In this document: positions 56,667-64,000 of the stretch, piece by piece
How positions within the stretch are numbered: position 1 is the first letter of the stretch
How the letters are laid out: each line of letters begins with the position of its first letter
Assembly (NCBI GenBank): GCA_020746835.1
Contig: JAGPNK010000010.1
Coordinates: forward strand, 1,488,001 to 1,552,000
Length of the DNA stretch: 64,000 nt
Direction of reading: 5' to 3'
Source: Stachybotrys elegans
Taxonomy: Eukaryota > Ascomycota > Sordariomycetes > Hypocreales > Stachybotryaceae
Notes under the pieces: generated by a model
What the model was told of the DNA's origin: nothing
Seen by the model: the letters and a program-made list of their open reading frames with translations, nothing else
Databases searched by the model: none
Made by a program: the position numbers and the translations under genes

Positions 56667-57346
56667 GACGGCGAGTGTCCAAGAGGTTGAGCAAAGCAGA
56701 GAGAAATGGACTCACTTGTCGCACGAGCGCGATGCTCTCAGGACCGGAAAAGTGCACGACGGTAATTATCAGAAGTGCCGGGCGGGAGGGATGGATGCAG
56801 TCCACGATCGGTTGCATGGGCCCTTTCACCCCCTTGTTCTCATCTTGCATGGGTCAGACATATTATTACTAGCTGGATGCAAGAGGGCACCGTCTGTGTC
56901 GGATCGCCATCTTTCTTTTTTCTTTTCAATTCATCTTTCCATGCCGAGAATGTTCCCATAACCCCTTGGGATGGATCCTTGCCAATTAATCACGAGAAGG
57001 TTGCGTCGTGGCCCAGAAAAGGAAGAACTATTGTCTCCATGGCCATGGAAATGGACCCAAATGCTGACGGTGATCCTTCAGAGCCAATGTTGGCCGGGAT
57101 CTTGTCGCTGAGTAACACCTTTAAAGCTATTCGGACCTTGTGGCACCCCTTCAACACGCGACGGCATCCATGTCCTGGGCTTTGTCGAGGTTCCTCCTAT
57201 CGGGCCAGAAGGTATGGAATGGGCCTGTACCACCTGATTTGTGGGATTCCGACCTGGCTCTGCACCTTTTCACATAAGAAGTCAGATTGAACCTGAGCTG
57301 CCGATGCTCTCGAAGCTGCTCCCACCAGCAGCCCCCTTGCGCAACA
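56667..57346. other. intergenic, divergent promoter region
   Basis: Between the 5' ends of the HExxH gene and the GH55-type gene. No supported gene. Confidence 0.5.
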
Positions 57347-60300
57347 ATGCTGTTGAGCCGTGGTCTTCGTGTCCTGGCCTGGGCTTCGGCCTTTGCCTTA
57401 TGGTCAGAGGCTGCCGAGGCGACGAGGTCCCCCATTGAATCCTACACAACCCTCACCATTCCTAGTGGTCCTGTTGGTACGGCACCGGCGCTTCCTCCAG
57501 GTCGCCCTCAGGTATATAGAGATTCCCATACTCCGTTGATCTTCATATATCTAGATATTTTGCTCCTAACACAGCCCCCCAGCCACCACCGGACTATGCT
57601 AAGGGCCACGCAAACAATGCCGTTGGTGTCTCCCCGGACAAGCACAACATGACGGGCCCTTACCGGGGCGACAAGCCAACGCGCGCCGAGTCCAACGCGC
57701 GCCTCGCAGCCGGTGACGGCTACTGGCTGTCGGAGTTCGGCCCGCTGGGCAAGTCGCCGCTCGCCCCGGCAGGCTACCAGTTCTTTCGTAACGTCAAGGA
57801 CTTTGGCGCCGTGGGCGATGGCGTCACTGATGATACAGCAGCCATTAACCGCGCTGTATCCTCCTTTAGCAATGATAACCAGGACGATGTACGCTATGAT
57901 GGCGACTGTGGCTCTATAACCACCCTTACTGCTGTTGTGTATTTCCCTTCTGGCATATATCTTATCTCTAGCCCTATCCTATAGTACTACTATACCTAGT
58001 TTATTGGTAATCTATAGGAGCGGCCTATTATAAAGGGCTCCCCTGAGTTTGAAGGCATTGCCCTCTTTAATGCGAACTTCTATGAACCTGGTGGCAATGG
58101 TAGCTAATAGTATGTTAATTAATCCAACTTCTTCCAGTAGATCTAGAACTTTATCTTTAACTTAACAAGCATGCCTTGCAAAAACTACCAAAATGATCAG
58201 GAGTATGTCCCTGCCGGCATTCACTGGCAGGTTGGTCAAGCTATTAGTATCTCCTACTGCCACTTTGAAATGCCCCTATCTAATGCTAGCAGTATAACTA
58301 CTAAAATCAGTATCCTTATAAAAAACGGTAGTAGTGGCTCTATTAATGACCTGATGTTTTGTAGCAGTAATATTGGCTTTCTTGCTAGCAGCCAGCAGTT
58401 TACTGCCACTAACCTATACTTTAAGCTATGCCTAATAGCTATTAAGTATAAGTAGAACTAGGGCTTTGTCTAGAAGAATATTTATATATAGGCTACCTAT
58501 ATTGCCATTGACTACACTGCCTTTTCTGAGTCTATAAATCTACCATAGGGCATAGGGTCTATTAGTATTATTAACCTGTACTTTAACGGCATGCTATATG
58601 CAATCACCCTGGGCAGCAAGGCCAACTAGCAGCCCTCTATTGTGCTTGATAACTTGCTTATTGAGAACTCCGAGTCGGTCGTGCTCGTGTCCGGCAGCAA
58701 GACCCTGCTGGCTGGAGGCGGCGGCCCGCGCTACTTTAACTCGTGGGTCTCGGGCTTCCAGACCTCCCCCAGCGGCGTCTCGGGCAGACGGACGGGCTTC
58801 GCTCCACTGTCCCCCGACAAGCCGTCGTCGCTGCTGGACGGCCAGGGCCGCTACTACTACAAGAGCAAGCCGCAATATGAGGGGACGACGCCGCTCGTCG
58901 CCACTAACTTTGGCGTCAGGAACGACGGTACGGGCGACCAGACCACCGCCATTAACAACCTGCTAAGCTCCCACATCGGCGCTATTATCTTCTTCCCTGC
59001 TGGTGTCTATATGGTTAGGGGCACTATTAAGATCCCTATTGGCTCTATTATTATGGGCTCTAGCTGGAGCACTATCATGGGTATAGGCTTATACTTTAGC
59101 AATGAGTTCAACCCTAAGGTTATGGTGTACGTTGGAAAGGAGGGGGACAAGGGCAAGATTAAGATTTCTAATATGCTCTTTACTGTCAAGGGTTTTACAA
59201 AGGGTGCTATCCTCATGGAATGGAACGTCCATGAGTCTACTTAGGGGTCTACTGCTATATAGGACTCGTATATCTGTGTGGGAGGCAATACTGGCAGTGA
59301 CCTCTTGCTTAACGATTGTCCTGCATATACGGGCAGTATCATCAGGGATTATATGTCGGCTACCATGCTAATTTATCTTACCAAGATATCCTTAGGCTTC
59401 TTTGATAACATCTGGATCTGGGTTGCAGACCATGATCTAGATGACCCAGCCAACGCTAACACAACCGTAGGACCCGGCGGTATTCCTAATAACTCGGCCA
59501 TAGAGATTGCTGTATACATGGCGCACGGTGTCCTCATTGAGTCCCAAGGCCCTTCATGGTTCTGGGGCTGCGCCAGCGAGCACGCTCAGCTGTACCAGTG
59601 GCAGCTCCTCGACGCCAAGAACATCGTCATAGGCCACATACAGACCGAGACGCCCTACTACCAGTCTGACCCAGATGCGACAGATCCTTATATCATTGGA
59701 GAATGGCCCAGCGACCCTACCTTCCTGGACTGCGAGGACGATCTGTGCAAGAGGGCGTGGGCTCTTCGTATCCTCAACTCAACCGACGTCTTCATGTACG
59801 CCATGGGGTTCTACTCCTTCTTTGACAACTACAGGCTTGGCTGCGCTCCCCAGGAGGACTGCCAAAAGTCGCTGATTGACACAAACTACGCTGGTAACAC
59901 CTGGCTGTATAACATCTTCACCAAGGGAAACCACGAGATCATCTCGCCAGGCGGAAGTCTCAGGCCAATCTGGTTCAACGACACCACCCGCAACGACTAC
60001 ACCAGCTCCGTGGCTGCATGGCTTGCTCTGGCCAATGAGCAAGGACTCACCATTGGTGAAGGCGATGACCCTTCGGCAGGGGGCGGCTCGGGCATCGTCT
60101 ACATTGACCCCGAGATTTGGAGCTCCGGCAGCGACGGCGAAGGGGCTACTATCCAATGTTACGCACCGTGCGCATATGTCTTCCCTCCCATCTCCCTCAA
60201 CAATCCCACCACCATATCGTTCCCCCCCGTCACGACGTCGGTCGCGGTCGGATGGTACACTAGCACTACCTTTGAGCAGGGCTGGTCGACCATCACCACG

Positions 60301-61603
60301 ACCGAGTTCGTCACCGTCACGCATATCACCACCCTCACGCCACCACCCGTGACACTCACCGAGATCTCCATCCGCGACGTCACCATTACCGACAATGTCA
60401 CTTCGACGGAAATCAAGTTGACCTCGAAAATCGACGTGCCCACCTTTATCATCACCAACTCGCCCAATTCCAACGATCCCACCGATGCCAGCATCCCCCC
60501 GCGAACTCGCACCATTACGCTGCCGCCCTGGCCGTGGCCGTCGAATGAGGACGAGGAGGACGACGAGATTGACGACTTTACCACTGTCACCCACACCAGC
60601 GGATCCCCCAAGCCCACTTGCAGATCTGGCTGCGGCAGCGAGTGCAAGATTTTCTGTGGCGCGCCGTGCCTCTTGTTTTGCTCCTCTGGGGACTGGCCAC
60701 ACCCGCCAAGTAAGAGTCCATCCTTAGATTTTGAGTGCTAATGGCTAAAGAAACATGCAGGCTGGTACGATCCCGAGGATCCCGAAAGTCCTCCTCCCGG
60801 CACCTGGCCCACGATCCCTCCCAATCCTGGTGATCCCGGCGAAGATGGGGAATGCGAGACGACCACCTTTGAGTCGTGCCGCGAGCGATGCACAGTCTCC
60901 CCAAGCAGCACATGCACGTCCACCTGCAGCGATGTCGTCGGCTGTGAGACCACCACCGGCATTCCCACCACCGTCACGCTGGCACCCGCCTTTGGCAACC
61001 CCTACCCAGAGCGCGAACCCAACCAACGCGACCCTGACGTGACCGAGGTCGCCGCCTCCGGTTCTTCCGCCATCGTTTACCTAAGCTCGCTCGGCTCGTG
61101 GACGTTTGGCGAGCTCGGCGGCCGTCCGACGACGACGACGAACCGGCCCCAGCCGACCGGTGACCCGGACACGGGCGCGTGCGACCGCTGCGCCAACGAC
61201 CTGGGCTCGAGCAACTGTGGCCCCTCGGAGAAGACGTGTCTCATTAATCAGTGCCGCAACAACTTTGACTGCACTGCCTGCAACTTTGACTGCGAAGGCC
61301 TGTTCCCCGAGCCGCCCAGCTGCGACGAGTGCGCCAACGACCTGTGCCGTCGACTGCAGGTGGTGGGACTACACGTGCCTCGTGTCATATTGCAAGAGCA
61401 ATGTCAAGTGCCAGAACTGTGAGTTTGATTGCGATTCACTCGACAACGCTACAGCACCCGACAGTCCGGAGTGTAGGGAGTGCGCCGACAGGCTGGGCGC
61501 GAGCGACTGTCCAGCGGCGGACGAGAAATGCTTGCTGGACCAGTACCATAACGAGTGGTTTTGCCAAAGGTGTAATTTCGACTGCGAGGCTCTGTTTAAT
61601 TGA
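57347..61603 (+). pseudogene. GH55-type exo-beta-1,3-glucanase gene with RIP-like stops and a frameshift
   Basis: The gene starts with a signal peptide (GLRVLAWASAFALWSEAAEA), an intron at about 57512-57580, then two pectate-lyase-like beta-helix modules typical of GH55 (NVKDFGAVGDGVTDDTAAIN near 57793; NFGVRNDGTGDQTTAINNLL near 58908). A single reading frame runs from 57649 to 60710, but 16 stops interrupt it: TAG at 57982, 57997, 58015, 58108, 58138, 58144, 58453, 58459, 58471, 58489, 58546, 58627, 59242, 59260 and TAA at 58105, 58120. Most fall where GH55 proteins have Gln or Trp. The C-terminal part (59480 on) is intact: a Thr/Pro-rich linker, an intron at 60711-60759, and three Cys-rich repeats (about 61170-61600), the second of which holds a frameshift near 61343. 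As it stands it cannot encode the full enzyme. Confidence 0.82.
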
Positions 61604-62352
61604 TGATAACACGAGCTTGCAGTATTCGTTATCCGCAGGGATGAAGGTTGGCCCGTACAACGAATAAAATGATATCAAACCGTCTGTATATTAATACCAT
61701 CATGGTAGATGAAGCCAGAAACCTATATTGTCCTTGTACACAAAAACATCAATTTCAATTTCAATTTTTAAATGATTTATCTAAAGAATACAGAGTCTAT
61801 GGGTAACCTCTCTATATATCGAGTATCGCATCTTCTTCAGCTGCGCTTCTTGACAATCCGGCCACGCCGTCATCTTTGCGGCAGGATGGCGGGGCAAGTC
61901 GTATTTGATTTCTCGGCAACATTGATAGATCAATCCCTCTTTACATGCGCCGAGTATGTCTTGCGTCCTCTAAAGGTTTGCTCTTGTGGATTTGGACTTG
62001 CATTATACGTGCACTCAAGAAGCGCAAGTTATAGAAGGAAACAGATTGCCACTTTGACAGAAAAGGCATCGTAAGCCTTAGGTGGGCTTTACCTATAGAT
62101 TACATAGAATAATATATATGTATTTTTAAAAAATTATTTTTTCATGGACTACATGTAATGGAAACCGTCAGTCCACTATGAACCGAGTCGTGACGTTGCG
62201 GCTACTGGCTTATCGCTAGTTACAGGGGTTCGATTACCAATCCACCTTCTAGACTCAGTCATTACGGCGGATAATCGAGCCCATAGCATCATCGCACGTT
62301 TCATCTCTCTTTCCTTCTTCTGTCTCTCGATTCTTACTATTACGCCCTGAAA
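61604..62352. other. intergenic
   Basis: Between the GH55-type pseudogene and the DHA2 transporter. AT-rich around 62080-62160. No supported gene. Confidence 0.5.
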
Positions 62353-64000
62353 ATGCCATCCGAATCCGTACTAGGAGAGCCCAGCGGTGCCAATGGGAAC
62401 AGCCCCGAGATCGACGAGACTTCTCGGCTTCTCCCCCCTTCAACTGATCACGACGTTGAGCATGAAGGCCCCCGGATCAAGCTCAGCCGGTTCCGCGGCA
62501 TCGCCTTGGGCATCAGCCTCTGGATCATGATCCTAACCCAGAGTTTGTGCCCCCGATGGCTTCCGCGGCCGCTTCGCTAACCCGCCGCGCCAGCAATCAA
62601 CTTCTCGGGCATGAGCATGATCCAGGGCTTCATCGCCCGCGAGCTCGAGGCCGACTTCTCGCCCATGTGGCTCTCGACGTCCTTCTTCATCCCCGTCTCG
62701 GCCCTGTCGCCCTTTGTCGGCCGCCTCGCCACCATATTCCCCGCGCGGTCTCTCCTGGTCCCTACCGCGACGCTCACGGCCCTCGGCAGCCTCGTCAGCG
62801 CCTTTGCTCCGTCCGCTCACGCCTTCATGGTCGGCAGGGCAGTGTCCGGCGCCGGAAGCGCCGGAATCCTGCCCCTGGTCGTTGTTCTTGTGCTCGAAGT
62901 GACGACGGAGAAGAGCCGCGGCATCTTTGTCGGCATGATCAATGCTGGTGCGACGGTTGGCGTCGCCATGGGCGCTTTTTTGTATGGCGCCTTGGTTGAA
63001 CCACTAGGATGGGTAAGCTGCCCTTCAAGCCCCAGTGAGCCTGCTACTAATCGGTGGAGTGAAGCGTCCGTTGTTCTGGATCCAATCTCCCGTCATCCTC
63101 GCTGCTGGTGTTGGCGCATACCTCAGTCTTCCTGCGCCCTCCAAGCCGCGAGACTACAAGTCCACTGCCGTTCGAGACAAGTTGAAGCAGATTGACTATC
63201 TGGGCGCTGCGCTGCTGGTAAGTCATGGCTATTTCAGAATCTCAAACCCGGCCAAGCTAATTCACCCAGGTTACTACCATTGTTCTGTTTCTCTACGGTC
63301 TCGCAGATGTCATCGAAGTCATTCCATTACTGCTGGCCTTGGTATCTCTTGTAGCCTTCATCTTGATTGAGACTCGCTTCGCCACAGACCCCATTATTCC
63401 TCTCAATGTTCTACTTTCTCCGGGCGTCCTCCTCACCTGCTTCAGCCAGCTGGGCGTCATGTCGGCTCGTTGGTCGCTGCTCTTCTACTCACCCATCTTC
63501 ATGTCTGCCGTCCGAGGCGCAGCCCTGTCTACAGCGGGTGCTGTGCTCATCCCAACCAACGTCGGCTTTGGGATTGGCGGCGTCATTGTAGGGTGGCTTC
63601 ACGTCCGCAGAAGCGGTGCTTTCTGGTTGCCCAGCATTGTGGCCTTGGCGATCTTCGCAGCCAGCCTGGCCTTGGTTGCTATGGTTGCGACAGTTGAAGC
63701 CCCCATCTGGTGCTTCGTCGCTCTCTTGTTCGCAAACGGCTTCTCGATCGGTGCCGGCCTCAACTACACCTTGGCTCATCTTCTTCATCTCACCTCTGGC
63801 CGAGACGCACAGTACGTGGCGACAAGCTTGCTGGCTACCTTTCGCATGTTCGCCGGCAGCTTCGGTACCGCCATTGGGGGTGGTGTCTTCTACAGGCTTC
63901 TGCGAGCATTGCTCACCCAGGGCTTTCTTGATTTGGACGGCACAGAAGAACTTAGCCCCGCTCGAAAGAAGCTCATTGCCAAGTTGCTGGTGTCCCATCT
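62353..64000 (+). CDS. MFS transporter, DHA2 (14-TM) type, 3' end outside window
   Basis: Exons 62353-62542, 62594-63012, 63065-63217 and 63270 to the edge; all in phase. The N-terminus carries DETSRLLPP, a dileucine-type motif found in vacuolar transporters. TM segments follow with MSMIQGFIARELEADFSPMWL, the MFS region PFVGRLATIFPARSLLVP, FMVGRAVSGAGSAGILPL, and later RFATDPIIPLNVLLSPGVLLTCFSQLGV. The pattern fits vacuolar basic-amino-acid (VBA-type) or related DHA2 carriers. The second intron ends in an AAG acceptor. The right edge cuts the gene in the last helices, so total length is unknown. Confidence 0.85.

Noticed and set aside
57982..58630. Introns covering the stop codons of the GH55 gene
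   Set aside because: The AT-rich stretch encodes recognisable GH55 residues between the stops and stays in one frame, so it is exon-derived.
57982..59262. Reassigned or read-through TAG codons in the GH55 gene
   Set aside because: Several TAG codons do match Gln positions, but others fall at Trp positions, TAA is also present, and the third-position T-before-A pattern fits mutation. No other gene in the window uses TAG internally.
61772..62074. 100-residue plus-strand frame
   Set aside because: No compositional or motif support; lies in AT-rich intergenic DNA.
62161..62250. tRNA-like GGTTCGATT element
   Set aside because: A B-box-like string is present, but there is no A-box at the right distance and no acceptor stem.

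Overview
The window is nuclear DNA of a filamentous ascomycete. Genes are dense, most have several short introns (about 45-110 nt) with GTRNGT donors and CTAAC/CTGAC-type branch sites, and the protein families are typically fungal: HET, a SesB-like hydrolase joined to NACHT, Zn2Cys6 regulators, AA9 LPMO, GH55, CVNH and proteinase-K-like S8. The mix of secreted hydrolases suggests a Sordariomycete, perhaps Hypocreales, but this is inference from gene content only. I saw no rRNA, tRNA, CRISPR array or intact transposon.

Layout. 1-2.5 kb: an NLR-type gene cut by the left edge. 3-11.7 kb: ketosamine-3-kinase, DHA1 transporter, HET protein, ubiquitin C-terminal hydrolase and a DUF3445 haem-type oxygenase homologue. 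12-16.5 kb: an ammonium transporter with GATA sites upstream, then a Zn2Cys6-ankyrin protein. A 1.5 kb divergent promoter (16.5-18 kb) carries nine exact copies of a 7-mer. 18.7-27.3 kb (all minus strand): AA9 LPMO, a large acidic orphan, a MYND protein, a PPxY-containing conserved protein and a capsule-type glycosyltransferase. 27.9-37.4 kb (all plus strand): COX23, the NatB subunit MDM20, an M14 carboxypeptidase, an LRR-like protein and an HD-domain cyanamide-hydratase-like protein. 38.7-46 kb: a Zn2Cys6 factor, a 3.6 kb gap, an ACS-family transporter and a small mitochondrial protein. 49.7-57 kb: secreted subtilase, TatD nuclease, secreted CVNH lectin, ankyrin protein and a secreted HExxH protein. 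57.3-61.6 kb: a GH55-type beta-1,3-glucanase gene broken by 16 in-frame stops and a frameshift. 62.4 kb to the right edge: a DHA2-type transporter, cut off.

Themes. Secreted enzymes and lectins (AA9, M14, S8, HExxH, CVNH, GH55) point to degradation of polymers or hosts. NACHT and HET genes point to self/non-self recognition. Housekeeping genes (COX23, MDM20, UCH, TatD, FN3K, AMT) are interspersed, so this is not one biosynthetic cluster. The most striking observations are the GH55 gene, whose AT-rich patches carry the signature of repeat-induced point mutation (RIP), and the oriented TCGCAAT motif array between two divergent genes. Exon coordinates were derived by hand from splice signals and reading-frame closure.
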